Source of the DNA: Chitinophagaceae bacterium
GTDB taxonomy: Bacteria > Bacteroidota > Bacteroidia > Chitinophagales > Chitinophagaceae
Direction of reading: 5' to 3'
DNA: 35,171 nucleotides
Assembly: GCA_004173355.1 (NCBI GenBank)
Contig: SEAD01000042.1
Coordinates: forward strand, 1-35,171
The translations under genes and the position numbers were made by a program. Shown here piece after piece: positions 22,262-32,133 of this stretch. Each line of letters starts with the position of its first letter. Positions within the stretch are counted from its first letter, which is position 1. The notes beneath the pieces are model-generated. The model did no database searches. It was not told where the DNA came from and saw only the letters and a program-made list of their open reading frames with translations.

Positions 22262-25114
22262 TCAGAACGCTTTTTTCTGTACTGGCTTGCCATCGGCATC
22301 CAGCTCCACGATTTCGTATCCGAGTTTCTGGAGGCCGGGGAGTACTTTCTCCTTATCTCCTACCACCAGGATATTCATCTTCTGCGTGTCGAGGTATTTT
22401 TTTGCAAGCCCGTCGATTTCCTGTTTGGTAATTCCGCTCACGATTTTGTTCTGCTGGTCCACAAAGTCGGCTGGCAGATCATTGTCGAGGATCAGTCCGA
22501 TAAAGTTTGCTTTCTGGAAACCGGTTTCATAACGCAGTGCATCACGCTGGCCAATGGAGCTCTTCATGAATGCGAGCTCTTCAGCGGTAATGCCGCCTTC
22601 GTTATATCCCTTGATTTCCTTGATCACTTCGATCATTGCACTATCGGTTGCATTCGCCCGGATACCTGAGCTGAATTCAAAATCACCGGTTTGTTTACCA
22701 CCGGAGAAACCACTTCTTGCTCCATAGGTCCATCCTTTATCCTCACGGAGGTTCAGGTTAAGCCGGCTGTTGAAAGCGCCACCCAGTGCGTAGTTCATCA
22801 GTCCGGACTTGTAGTATTCACCCGTTGCATCATATTTAAGACCCGTTACATAACCCACACGGAATTCTGACTGGGCTGCTTTGGGAACATCGATCAGGTA
22901 AATTTTCGTCTTTTCTACCTTTGGCGCAGCATCGATTTTAGGGATCGATACTTTTTTGTCGGGGAGGTTGTTGAGGAAAGCGAGTTTGGGAAGGATTTCA
23001 TCTTCGCTCATGTCGCCAACTACCACTACCTGTGTACCCCTTGAGGTCATGTAGTTATCATAATACCACTGGATATCGGCAAGTGTGAATGCACCAACTG
23101 TTTCTTCATTCCCTTCACCTGCGATGCCAAGGATGTGGTTTGCGCCAAAGTTCAGTTTGGCAAAAACCTCGTCAGCCACGGCTGACGGTTGTGTTTTGGA
23201 AACCTTGAAGCTTTCCATTGCCTGTTTCTGGTAACGCGTAAATGCATCCTGTGTGAATTTCGGACGGAAGATCCTTTCTTCCAGCAGTTTCAGCGTGGCG
23301 TCGATATTCTTCACCTGGCTCTGCAGCTGGAAGGTGATGTATTCATTATCGCTGTACACACCAATAGAGCTGCCGAGTTTCTGCAGTTCCCTGCTCATTT
23401 CTTCCGCGGTGTAAGTCCTGGTGTCATCATTCATCATATCGGTGAAGAATGATGCGATACCAGCCTTGGACAGGTTATTTGCCTCCAGGAAATGCCCACC
23501 TGGTATTTTGATTGCCAGGTTGACGGTAGGCAGTTCAGTATTTTCGGTTCCGATCAGCCGGATGCCGGAAGGCCATTCTTTTTTCCAGAATGCCGGCACC
23601 TTTACCACAGGATTGGCACCATTGCCTGGTGTTTTGGTACGGTCGAAGTTGTCTTTAGCCTTTACATATTTCAGACCGGCGTACCCGTAATCAGGACGGC
23701 TATATCTGGTGGTGTCAACAACGTAGTTATTTTCACCAACGGTCATTTGTTCCTGGTTCTTTGGCAGTACGCTTACCGTCAGGCTGTGTTTGTCCTTGAT
23801 ATATTTTTTGTAAACACGCATCACATCTTCCTTCGTTACCGCCTGGTACTGGCCCAGCAGTTTGCCGATCATGTTGGGATTACCGGCAAAGGTCTGGAAC
23901 GATGCCAGCTGTGATACCTTACCCGCAACACTCTGGAGGCTGTTGATCATCTGTGATTCATATCCACCCTTGAATTTGGCGATATCATCATCCGTCACCC
24001 CACGGGCTTCAAAGCTGTCCAGTGCGTTGTCCAGCAGGTAGTACATACTTGCCAGGGTTTTACCCGGGAAGGGTACTATCTGGAAGGTAAATGAACCTGA
24101 AAGTTCCTGCAGGCCACTGAAACAGCTTGCATTGATTGCCAGTTGTTTTTTCGTAAGCTGCTGGTAGAGGATCGAGTTGTTACCCTGTCCAAGTACCTGC
24201 GCGAGACAGGCCAGTGCTGCCATGTCCGGATGATAATTCTCTACGGTCGGATAGGTACGGACCATCAGTGGCAGACGTGCATAGTTATCAGTGTATGACG
24301 CAAATCGGTGTTTGTCGAGTGTCGGTACGCTGGGCGTCATGTTTGTTACTTTCGGACCCGCCGGAATGGAACCGAAATATTTCTCTACCAGTCGCAATGC
24401 ATCAGCGGCAGTTACATCCCCGCCAAGTGTGACGGTAGCGTTGTTTGGGCCATACCAGCGAAGGAAGAAGTTTTTGAGGTCCTCCACATTTACACGGTTG
24501 AGGTCTTCGATATAACCAATCGTGAGCCATGAGTAGGGGTGGCCGTAAGGATACATGTTTTTTGACATGACTTCCGAAATCAGTCCATAGGGACGGTTAT
24601 CGTAGTTCTGGCCGCGTTCATTTTTTACAGTCTCGCGTTGTACTTCAAATTTCTTTTGCGTTACTGCGTCGAGCAGGAAACCCATGCGGTCCGCTTCAAG
24701 CCAGAGTACTTTTTCAAGCTGGTTGGAGGGAACGGTTTCGAAGTAATTGGTCCGGTCGGTATTGGTTGTCCCGTTCAGGGTACCACCCGCTTCTGTTACT
24801 ATTTTGAAATGTTGTTCATCCCCAACGTTATCACTTCCCTGGAACATCATGTGCTCAAAAAAGTGCGCGAAACCGGATTTGCCGATTTCCTCACGTGCAC
24901 TGCCCACATGGTATGTAACGTCAAGATGCACAACCGGATCGCTGTGGTCTTCGTGGATCACAACAGTGAGTCCGTTCGGGAGAACATATTTTTCGTAAGG
25001 GATTACCAGCTCATTGCCCTGCCTGGTAACTTTTTCGATCAGTTTCGCCTGCGCATTGACTATGCCGGTGCTGACGGCCGCCAGTGCGGTAAGCAGTACT
25101 AGTTTTTGTCTCAT
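22262..25114 (-). CDS. Secreted M16 (pitrilysin-type) zinc metallopeptidase, two-repeat form
   Basis: The 950-aa protein has a Sec signal peptide (about residues 1-21, cleavage near VNAQ). Two M16 repeats follow. The first is catalytic, with the inverted zinc motif HFFEH at 84-88 and the downstream glutamate in ETVKNERGQNYDNRPYG. The second repeat has SFFTDMMNDDT where the motif would be, so it is inactive and should serve only to close the cage. This is the normal arrangement for pitrilysin-like enzymes, which digest short peptides in the periplasm. I use the ATG at 25114 because the signal peptide starts there and is preceded by an A-rich sequence; the frame is open a further 27 nt but offers only TTG. 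It is transcribed alone. Confidence 0.95.
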   Translation of the reverse strand: MRQKLVLLTALAAVSTGIVNAQAKLIEKVTRQGNELVIPYEKYVLPNGLTVVIHEDHSDPVVHLDVTYHVGSAREEIGKSGFAHFFEHMMFQGSDNVGDEQHFKIVTEAGGTLNGTTNTDRTNYFETVPSNQLEKVLWLEADRMGFLLDAVTQKKFEVQRETVKNERGQNYDNRPYGLISEVMSKNMYPYGHPYSWLTIGYIEDLNRVNVEDLKNFFLRWYGPNNATVTLGGDVTAADALRLVEKYFGSIPAGPKVTNMTPSVPTLDKHRFASYTDNYARLPLMVRTYPTVENYHPDMAALACLAQVLGQGNNSILYQQLTKKQLAINASCFSGLQELSGSFTFQIVPFPGKTLASMYYLLDNALDSFEARGVTDDDIAKFKGGYESQMINSLQSVAGKVSQLASFQTFAGNPNMIGKLLGQYQAVTKEDVMRVYKKYIKDKHSLTVSVLPKNQEQMTVGENNYVVDTTRYSRPDYGYAGLKYVKAKDNFDRTKTPGNGANPVVKVPAFWKKEWPSGIRLIGTENTELPTVNLAIKIPGGHFLEANNLSKAGIASFFTDMMNDDTRTYTAEEMSRELQKLGSSIGVYSDNEYITFQLQSQVKNIDATLKLLEERIFRPKFTQDAFTRYQKQAMESFKVSKTQPSAVADEVFAKLNFGANHILGIAGEGNEETVGAFTLADIQWYYDNYMTSRGTQVVVVGDMSEDEILPKLAFLNNLPDKKVSIPKIDAAPKVEKTKIYLIDVPKAAQSEFRVGYVTGLKYDATGEYYKSGLMNYALGGAFNSRLNLNLREDKGWTYGARSGFSGGKQTGDFEFSSGIRANATDSAMIEVIKEIKGYNEGGITAEELAFMKSSIGQRDALRYETGFQKANFIGLILDNDLPADFVDQQNKIVSGITKQEIDGLAKKYLDTQKMNILVVGDKEKVLPGLQKLGYEIVELDADGKPVQKKAF

Positions 25115-25430
25115 TTGTGATTTTTTTTGGAGAACCGGCAATGTAAAGAATTATAGCAACAGATGCCTGCCATTCATCAATTTATAAGGGGAAATTCCCG
25201 ATCGGGATAGCATCTGGGCCTGCCGCAGCAACCCTGGGTCCTGCCCTGGCGCCCCATCCCTTGCCGGGAATGCAGATTCCGGCCGGACTGGAACCCTCCG
25301 GGAGGCATTACCGGTGCCGGCCGGCAGGTCTGATATGGTTGTGCAGGGGTTAATTTGCCCGATTTCCGTTTTTTATCCGCTTTCGTAAGGACTTTCAGTG
25401 GTTAAGCGGTTCCCGGTGGCCAAACTATTG
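25115..25430. other. Divergent intergenic region between the M16 and 2-oxoacid oxidoreductase genes
   Basis: No gene is seen in this ~315-bp stretch. It holds the perfect 12-bp palindrome TCCCGATCGGGA (25196-25207). A GC-rich central block with a GCCGGCCGGC palindrome near 25316-25325 follows. Both could be regulator sites for either divergent gene. Confidence 0.5.
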
Positions 25431-25438
25431 TAATTTTG
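25431..25438 (+). promoter_or_regulatory. -7 box of the 2-oxoacid oxidoreductase gene (TAATTTTG)
   Basis: TAATTTTG matches TAnnTTTG exactly, 18 nt before the ATG at 25457. No clear -33 TTG is present. Confidence 0.5.
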
Positions 25439-25456
25439 CAGCCACAATTTCCATTA

Positions 25457-27304
25457 ATGAGCAGTCGTAAACAGGAGGTCCTCCAGGAGGTAGTTATAAA
25501 ATTCGCGGGAGATAGCGGTGATGGTATGCAGCTGACCGGTACCCAGTTCACCAACAACTCGGCAATGCTGGGTCTTGATCTATCCACTTTCCCCGATTTC
25601 CCTGCCGAGATCCGTGCCCCTATCGGTACGCTTCCCGGTGTGAGTGGATTCCAGCTTCGTTTTTCCAGTGATGCAATTTATACGCCGGGTGATTCCTGCG
25701 ATGTGCTGGTGGCGATGAATGCTGCCGCCCTCAAGGCAAATCTTGGCGCATTGAAAAAAGGTGGCCGAATCATCGTGAATACAGACGGGTTTGATTCCAA
25801 GAACCTGCGGCTGGCTAATTATCCCGACGGTGAAAACCCGCTGGAGAATAACAGCCTGACCAATTATGAAGTCATCAGGATCGATGTCACCAAGCTTACC
25901 CGTGAAGCCCTGAAGGAATTCACCATGGGGATGAAAGAAAAGGACCGGGCGAAAAATATGTTTGTCCTTGGTTTCCTTTACTGGATGTACGGGCGTGATA
26001 TGCAGAATACCACCGACTTCCTCAAAGAGAAATTTGGCAAGCGTCCGGATATCTACGACAGTAATATCAAGGTGCTGCAGGCTGGCTATAACTATGGCGA
26101 TACTACAGAGGCCTTTACCACTACCTACAAGGTGGAGAAAGCGAAGATGGAACCAGGCGAATACCGCTCGGTGATGGGAAACCAGTCACTGGCTTATGGA
26201 CTGGTAGCAGCGGCACACGTAAGCGGCCTGCCCATGTTTCTCGGCACATACCCTATTACACCGGCCTCTGATATCCTGCATGAGCTGAGCAAATACAAAA
26301 ATTTCGGTGTACGTACCTTCCAGGCCGAAGATGAGATTGCGGCCATTACCTCTACCATTGGTGCAGCATATGGTGGTGCGCTCGGGGTGACAACCACATC
26401 CGGTCCGGGTATGGCGTTAAAAGGCGAGGCCATGGGTCTTGCCGTAATGCTTGAAATACCGCTTCTCATTATCGATGTGCAGCGTGGTGGCCCTTCCACC
26501 GGCCTGCCTACAAAGACGGAACAGTCCGACCTCCTGCAGGCATATTACGGACGAAATGGTGAATGTCCCATGCCCGTGATCTCTGCATCCACGCCTGCCG
26601 ATTGTTTCGAAGCAGTATATGAGGCAACAAAAATTGCCATCCAGCATATGACTCCGGTTATCTTCCTGAGTGATGGTTATATCGCCAACGGTGCGGAACC
26701 CTGGAAATTCCCGAAATCTGAGCACCTGCCACCGATCCATGTGAAATTCAAGACTGAGCTTGGCCATGGCGAGGAAAAACTCCAGCCATACCTGCGTGAT
26801 GAAAAGCTTGCAAGGCCCTGGGCTGTACCGGGTACACCGGGTCTGGAACACCGGATCGGTGGACTGGAAAAGCAGAATATTACCGGTAATATCAGTTACG
26901 ACCCCGAGAATCACCAACTGATGGTGAAAATCAGGCAGGAAAAAGTAGATAAGATCGCGGAATATATACCAGAACAACACCTCGACAGCGGTAAACCCAA
27001 AGGCAAGGTGCTGGTACTCGGATGGGGTTCAACCTATGGGTCGATCAAGTCTGCGGTACTGGAACTCCAGGCCGAAGGGCATGAGGTCAGCCATGCCCAC
27101 CTCCGTTATATCCGTCCCTTCCCCCGGAACCTCGGATCAATACTCCAGAATTTTGATACTATACTGATCCCGGAGATCAATAACGGGCAACTGATCAAAG
27201 TTATCCGCGACCAGTACCTGGTTGATGCAAAAGGATATCACAAGATCATGGGTATTCCCATCACGAAGATTGAACTCGTGGAAGAGATTCGCAGGTATTT
27301 GTAA
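25457..27304 (+). CDS. korA: 2-oxoacid:acceptor oxidoreductase, fused gamma-alpha subunit (KorA type)
   Basis: The 615-aa protein has a gamma domain first (about 10-195, starting IKFAGDSGDGMQLTG). The alpha domain follows, with GTYPITPASDILHELS (YPITP at 265-269), AEDEIAAI and TTTSGPGMALKGEAMG. A C-terminal transketolase-like segment ends in VLGWGSTYGSIKSAV. With a thiamine-diphosphate/iron-sulfur beta subunit it would oxidise 2-oxoglutarate or a related oxoacid to the acyl-CoA while reducing ferredoxin, in the cytoplasm. The beta subunit gene normally follows immediately, but here the next gene is convergent and unrelated, so the partner must lie elsewhere. The first in-frame codon (TTG at 25436) overlaps the promoter box, so the ATG at 25457 is the start. 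The exact oxoacid cannot be fixed from sequence. Confidence 0.93.
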   Translation: MSSRKQEVLQEVVIKFAGDSGDGMQLTGTQFTNNSAMLGLDLSTFPDFPAEIRAPIGTLPGVSGFQLRFSSDAIYTPGDSCDVLVAMNAAALKANLGALKKGGRIIVNTDGFDSKNLRLANYPDGENPLENNSLTNYEVIRIDVTKLTREALKEFTMGMKEKDRAKNMFVLGFLYWMYGRDMQNTTDFLKEKFGKRPDIYDSNIKVLQAGYNYGDTTEAFTTTYKVEKAKMEPGEYRSVMGNQSLAYGLVAAAHVSGLPMFLGTYPITPASDILHELSKYKNFGVRTFQAEDEIAAITSTIGAAYGGALGVTTTSGPGMALKGEAMGLAVMLEIPLLIIDVQRGGPSTGLPTKTEQSDLLQAYYGRNGECPMPVISASTPADCFEAVYEATKIAIQHMTPVIFLSDGYIANGAEPWKFPKSEHLPPIHVKFKTELGHGEEKLQPYLRDEKLARPWAVPGTPGLEHRIGGLEKQNITGNISYDPENHQLMVKIRQEKVDKIAEYIPEQHLDSGKPKGKVLVLGWGSTYGSIKSAVLELQAEGHEVSHAHLRYIRPFPRNLGSILQNFDTILIPEINNGQLIKVIRDQYLVDAKGYHKIMGIPITKIELVEEIRRYL

Positions 27305-27305
27305 C

Positions 27306-27322
27306 AAACAGCCAGGCTGTTT
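27306..27322. terminator. Short symmetrical hairpin between convergent korA and the DUF6089-like gene
   Basis: AAACAGCC (27306-27313) and GGCTGTTT (27315-27322) are exact complements around a single base. It fills the 19 nt between the two stop codons and could terminate both transcripts, although the T-runs are short. Confidence 0.4.
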
Positions 27323-27323
27323 A

Positions 27324-28175
27324 CTATAAACTGACGCCCAGTTTCAGCATGACGCTGAACCAGGCGTCATTTTTTTTTGCATTGCCACGCGGCTGTCCCG
27401 CCTGAAACCTGCTGCCGTTTTCCTGACGGTACTGCAGCCGTCTTGCAACGGATGCCTTTGCCGGATTGAAATATATGTCAAAGAGCGATGGATCGATGTA
27501 TGTGGTGCTTACATCATCCAGGTAATCGGTGAATGTAACGCGGTAAATGCATTCGAAGCCGAGCTTAAGACCCGTGGTCAGTTCCCTGTCGACCCGCAGC
27601 CCGGCCGGGAGTGCCAGCTGGATAAGGCGGTATAACACGCGATCGGGATAGTTGTCGAACCCCTGTCCTTCAAGCCGGTATTCCCGCAGGGTATACCAGC
27701 GTCCATCGAGCCTTGCTTTCGGGTTGAACCGGAATAATGAGGCGCCACCGGTTACACACACCGAAAACCGGTGAACGCCTTCATCGCCGTACCAGCGCTT
27801 ATTAATTATACAAATGCCCAGCATCAAGCCGGCTTCTGTCATGGATGAACGGAAAGAAAGATTGCGTGCTGCCCTTGCGGGTGCCGTGCCTTCCGAGGTT
27901 TGATCTGCCGCCGCTATGGTGCCGTGCTGCAATGAAACAAGGATACCTGCCCGTTCACGGATAAGGACCTGCCCATACAAACCTGCCGCTGGTCTAGCTC
28001 CGGGGCTGATATTTTTCAGGAGCTGGCTGCGGCTGCCACCGGCACCAATGTCTGTCAGGGAATTCATCAGCCCTGCATATATGCCCGCATCAATTGCCAG
28101 CTGCCTGTCAGGTTCCTGGCCGGCAATCCGGCTGGTTGTAAGCAGGCTTATCAATATGGTGAAGTGCAATTTCAT
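27324..28175 (-). CDS. DUF6089-like secreted protein, probable small outer-membrane barrel
   Basis: The 283-aa protein starts with a signal peptide (MKLHFTILISLLTTSRIAGQ). Its body is beta-rich with alternating hydrophobic residues. The C-terminal half has the segment YTLREYRLEGQGFDNYPDRVLY followed by FTDYLDDVSTTYIDPSLF, which I recognise as the DUF6089 pattern found in Bacteroidota. The fold is likely a small (about 8-stranded) barrel in the outer membrane; the role is unknown. The frame is open upstream, but the added residues are Cys/His-rich and unlike a protein start, so I use the ATG at 28175. The gene comes 176 nt after nth on the same strand and has a structured leader. Confidence 0.8.
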   Translation of the reverse strand: MKLHFTILISLLTTSRIAGQEPDRQLAIDAGIYAGLMNSLTDIGAGGSRSQLLKNISPGARPAAGLYGQVLIRERAGILVSLQHGTIAAADQTSEGTAPARAARNLSFRSSMTEAGLMLGICIINKRWYGDEGVHRFSVCVTGGASLFRFNPKARLDGRWYTLREYRLEGQGFDNYPDRVLYRLIQLALPAGLRVDRELTTGLKLGFECIYRVTFTDYLDDVSTTYIDPSLFDIYFNPAKASVARRLQYRQENGSRFQAGQPRGNAKKNDAWFSVMLKLGVSL

Positions 28176-28206
28176 TTGCTGGTGATGTAAAGCTAGCCAG
28201 GGGTGG

Positions 28207-28236
28207 TGCCCGGTTCCAAGTGAGGAACACCGGGCA
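28207..28236 (-). promoter_or_regulatory. GC-rich hairpin in the leader of the DUF6089-like gene
   Basis: TGCCCGG (28207-28213) pairs with CCGGGCA (28230-28236), and TTCC (28214-28217) with GGAA (28224-28227) inside it, with a 2-nt bulge. No T-run follows on either strand. It lies 32 nt upstream of the ATG at 28175. Confidence 0.45.
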
Positions 28237-28351
28237 CGGTGCAGGAAATAACAGTCGCCCGGCGGGCATTTACACATGGTTTCAGGACATGGGGCATGGT
28301 AGATTGCAACCATGCAGCCATCAGCAACTTTTTACTTTACGGGCAGTGCGA

Positions 28352-29002
28352 TCAGAGCAGGATGATATTTTTCTGGAAATAGTTACATGCCTGCTGGAGG
28401 CCGCATTCACGGCATTTAGGGGTGCGTGCGAGGCAGGTGTACCGGCCATGGAGGATCAGCCAGTGGTGCGCTTTATGGATAAGGCTTTTATCAATGTTCC
28501 TGATCAGTTCCTTTTCCACGGCAAGGGGAGTGGTGGCTTTCGGGGATACGAGGCCGATGCGTCTGGATACACGGAACACATGCGTATCAACAGCCATGTT
28601 GGGTTGCTGGTCGATAACGGATGTGATGACGTTTGCGGTCTTACGTCCCACACCGGGGAGCTTTACCAGCTCATCTACTGTCATTGGTACCTCCCCGCGG
28701 AAATCATCCATGAGCATGCGTGCCATGCCCAGCAGGTGTTTGGTTTTGTTATTGGGATAGGAGATACTGCGGATGTAGGGAAACAGTTCTTCCTCACTGG
28801 ATAGGCTCAGTGATTCAACATCCGGAAACCTGCCAAAAATTGCGGGGGTAGTCAGGTTGACCCGTTTGTCGGTGCATTGCGCCGACAGGATCACGGCAAC
28901 GAGTAACTGGTAGGGGTTGTCGTAAATAAGTTCCGTTTCAGCATCGGGTACGTGTTGCTGGAAATAGTGGATCACGAATTCGTAGCGGTCTTTCTTTGTC
29001 AT
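28352..29002 (-). CDS. nth: Endonuclease III
   Basis: The 216-aa base-excision repair enzyme removes oxidised pyrimidines from DNA and nicks the strand beside the abasic site. The helix-hairpin-helix is LPGVGRKTANVI with catalytic K121, and the catalytic aspartate is D139 in MAVDTHVFRVSRR. The iron-sulfur cluster ligands are complete: C190, C197, C200 and C206, spaced C-x6-C-x2-C-x5-C. Length is normal. It is part of a minus-strand run with divIC and eno. A second inverted repeat, GCATGGT (28294-28300)/ACCATGC (28309-28315), lies downstream of its stop but has no T-run. Confidence 0.97.
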   Translation of the reverse strand: MTKKDRYEFVIHYFQQHVPDAETELIYDNPYQLLVAVILSAQCTDKRVNLTTPAIFGRFPDVESLSLSSEEELFPYIRSISYPNNKTKHLLGMARMLMDDFRGEVPMTVDELVKLPGVGRKTANVITSVIDQQPNMAVDTHVFRVSRRIGLVSPKATTPLAVEKELIRNIDKSLIHKAHHWLILHGRYTCLARTPKCRECGLQQACNYFQKNIILL

Positions 29003-29078
29003 GACCTCACGAAATTACTTGCCCTGATCCGTATTCGGAACCTGAAAAACAGGGGGTGATAATTGCTTTGGGAAAAGA

Positions 29079-29312
29079 TCAGTTGATCACTTCCTCGGCA
29101 GTCATCCTTGCATAGTTGAGTATGTTCAGCACGACTTCAGTCCTTGGTGATTCCTGGACGATGTCCAGTCTTTGCATGGAAGCGCTGAGTACTGCGAGTT
29201 TTTCGCGGAGTGTCCAGTCTTCTTCAAGGGCTTTTTTAATCGCACTGACTTGTGCGGGAGTACTTTCTGCATACAAATATTGCAGCAGCTCCTCAGGAGT
29301 AAACTTTGTCAT
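29079..29312 (-). CDS. 77-aa hypothetical protein, helical
   Basis: No named family is recognised. The protein is predicted to be all-helical. It begins MTKFTPEELLQYLYAESTP and continues with AIKKALEEDWTLREKLAVL. This is the pattern of small Bacteroidota proteins that resemble the N-terminal helices of anti-sigma factors, but there is no membrane helix or zinc motif. The frame extends 21 nt upstream, but only to a TTG, so the ATG at 29312 is preferred. It sits between divIC (89 nt upstream) and nth (76 nt downstream) on the same strand and is probably co-transcribed. Function unknown. Confidence 0.7.
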   Translation of the reverse strand: MTKFTPEELLQYLYAESTPAQVSAIKKALEEDWTLREKLAVLSASMQRLDIVQESPRTEVVLNILNYARMTAEEVIN

Positions 29313-29401
29313 TAGCAAACCATTAATATCCAAAAATTGCTGTCCAGTGTAAATGTCCGGTTCTTAAACGGGGGTTAATCGGGCTTATTGTCCCGTTCAA
29401 C

Positions 29402-29716
29402 CTAATTATTGGCTTTCGCGGGGTTTTCCGGTACGATAAAGAGGTCCTCGTCGTCCTTTTTCATCAGGTATTTTTCCCTGGCAAATTTTTCGAGGGTTGC
29501 TGGATTGGACTTAAGTTGTTGTAATTCTTTACGTTCCGCAGAGATGCGGTCCGAATAGTATTGTTTGCTTTGCTGGAGGTCCTGGAGTTGTTTTTTTCTT
29601 TCCCGCTGGGTAAACACATCATTCCGGTCAAAAAAGAGCATGAGCACGGCAAATATCCCAATGGAAATCAGGTATTTATTACGTAACCAGGCGGGTATGT
29701 GACTGAATAATTTCAT
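29402..29716 (-). CDS. Septum formation initiator family protein (FtsB/DivIC)
   Basis: This 104-aa bitopic membrane protein has a short basic cytoplasmic N-terminus and one helix (about 13-29). A coiled coil (about 38-70, ERKKQLQDLQQSKQYYSDR) leads to the conserved tail motif LEKFAREKYLMKKDDEDLF. FtsB/DivIC joins FtsL and FtsQ/DivIB at the division site and helps activate septal wall synthesis. Size and architecture are normal. It follows eno, a gene order seen in many bacteria. A strong hairpin lies between the two genes (29733-29770). The upstream TTG would add 8 residues without a recognisable role, so the ATG at 29716 is the start. Confidence 0.92.
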   Translation of the reverse strand: MKLFSHIPAWLRNKYLISIGIFAVLMLFFDRNDVFTQRERKKQLQDLQQSKQYYSDRISAERKELQQLKSNPATLEKFAREKYLMKKDDEDLFIVPENPAKANN

Positions 29717-29723
29717 GGAGAAA

Positions 29724-29770
29724 TAAAATGCAGCTGGCAACTGAAATTAGGCAATTTGTCAGTTGCCAGC
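29724..29770 (-). terminator. Perfect 12-bp hairpin between eno and divIC (terminator or attenuator)
   Basis: GCTGGCAACTGA (minus strand, 29759-29770) pairs with TCAGTTGCCAGC (29733-29744) around 14 nt. TGCATTTTATTTC follows, so the T-run is weak. It begins 14 nt after the eno stop and ends 16 nt before the divIC ATG. Confidence 0.7.
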
Positions 29771-29784
29771 CGCATCAGGGAGTA

Positions 29785-31101
<1,317 letters not shown>

Positions 31102-31147
31102 TTATATCGGCAGGTTTAGCCTCCCCCCGGGGTTTCGAAAGGGTTGC

Positions 31148-31155
31148 CAAATGTA
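31148..31155 (-). promoter_or_regulatory. Putative -7 box of eno (TACATTTG)
   Basis: TACATTTG on the minus strand matches TAnnTTTG, 73 nt before the eno ATG and 37 nt after the gldA stop. No clear -33 TTG is seen. Confidence 0.45.
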
Positions 31156-31192
31156 CAAAACAATAAGTTCACCAGACGGAATCGGCAGGGTG

Positions 31193-32101
31193 TCATTTTG
31201 AGGTGAGGTTGCGGAAAACCTCCTCCAGGCTGTGGCTGCCGGTCTGCAGGGCAACTGTGTCAAGGCCATGCTGGCTGGCCATTTCCTGGAGCTGTTTGCG
31301 GACCGATGCCGCATCGGATGTGATAAACCGGAAGCTGCGGCCGGAAATTTTTTCGGTAGCACTGACACCCTTCAGCCCGTCGAGCCAGGCGGGTAAGACA
31401 TCCCGGTCGAATTCAACGGTCACTACCTGGCCGCCGGCGCTGGATTTGCGGAGTTCGCTGAGCTTGTCGTCCGCCACCAGCACCCCTTTATTGATAATGA
31501 TCACGCGGTCGCATACAGCTTCCACTTCCTGGAGGATATGCGAAGAAAACAATACGGTTTTATCTTTGCCCTGCCGTTTGATAACCTCGCGGATCTCGAT
31601 GATCTGGTTGGGGTCAAGACCCGTGGTTGGCTCGTCGAGGATCAGTACTTCCGGATCATGGATCAGCGCTGCTGCCAGTCCCACCCGTTGTTTATAACCC
31701 TTTGACAGCTGGCCGATTTTCTTTTTTGATTCAATGGCCAGTCCTACCGTTTCGATCACCCGTTCCACTGCAGCATCCCTGTCTTTCACCTGGTGTACCT
31801 CGGCTACAAACGCGAGATACTCACGTACATACATTTCGTAGTACAATGCATTCAATTCCGGCAGGTAACCGATCAGTTTTTTTGTTTCAAGCGGCGATTC
31901 ACCCACATTGATCCCGCACACATATGCTTCCCCGCCACTCTGTTGCAGGTAGCCCGTCAGGATTTTCATGGTAGTGGATTTACCCGCACCATTGGGTCCG
32001 AGAAAGCCAACGATTTCTCCCTTGGCAACTTTAAACGAGATATGGTTCACCGCTTTCTGCGTGCCATACTCCTTGAGCAGGTCCTTAACTTCAATTGACA
32101 T
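31193..32101 (-). CDS. gldA: ABC transporter ATP-binding protein, GldA-like
   Basis: The 302-aa nucleotide-binding protein has Walker A GPNGAGKST (35-43), signature LSKGYKQ (132-138) and Walker B LILDEP (153-158) with the D-loop after it. A C-terminal domain of about 80 residues follows, usual for this group. Overall length and the N-terminal segment resemble GldA, the ATPase of the GldAFG complex linked to gliding motility and type IX secretion in Bacteroidota. Many Chitinophagaceae keep gldA apart from gldFG, and no permease lies beside it here. A general drug- or lipid-export ATPase is the alternative. The frame is open to 32119, but that codon is TTG and falls upstream of the promoter box, so the ATG at 32101 is the start. 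The mRNA should be leaderless. Confidence 0.85.
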   Translation of the reverse strand: MSIEVKDLLKEYGTQKAVNHISFKVAKGEIVGFLGPNGAGKSTTMKILTGYLQQSGGEAYVCGINVGESPLETKKLIGYLPELNALYYEMYVREYLAFVAEVHQVKDRDAAVERVIETVGLAIESKKKIGQLSKGYKQRVGLAAALIHDPEVLILDEPTTGLDPNQIIEIREVIKRQGKDKTVLFSSHILQEVEAVCDRVIIINKGVLVADDKLSELRKSSAGGQVVTVEFDRDVLPAWLDGLKGVSATEKISGRSFRFITSDAASVRKQLQEMASQHGLDTVALQTGSHSLEEVFRNLTSK

Positions 32102-32106
32102 AGGGG

Positions 32107-32133
32107 CAAACCTACACAAAAAAAGCTGCCCAA
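32107..32133 (-). promoter_or_regulatory. Promoter of gldA, predicted leaderless
   Basis: TTG (32131-32133, minus strand), a 16-nt spacer and TAGGTTTG (32107-32114) fit the sigma-A pattern. The box is 5 nt from the ATG. The -33 element lies in the loop of the preceding gene's terminator. Confidence 0.55.

Noticed and set aside
28176-28313. 46-residue N-terminal extension of the DUF6089-like protein
   Set aside because: It is Cys/His-rich, covers a GC-rich hairpin and precedes a clear signal peptide at 28175.
28294-28315. GCATGGT/ACCATGC inverted repeat as nth terminator
   Set aside because: No T-run follows on either strand and the stem is short; noted only as a structure.
32102-32119. Six-residue longer GldA starting at 32119
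   Set aside because: The codon is TTG and the segment contains the -7 box. The ATG at 32101 starts the conserved N-terminus.
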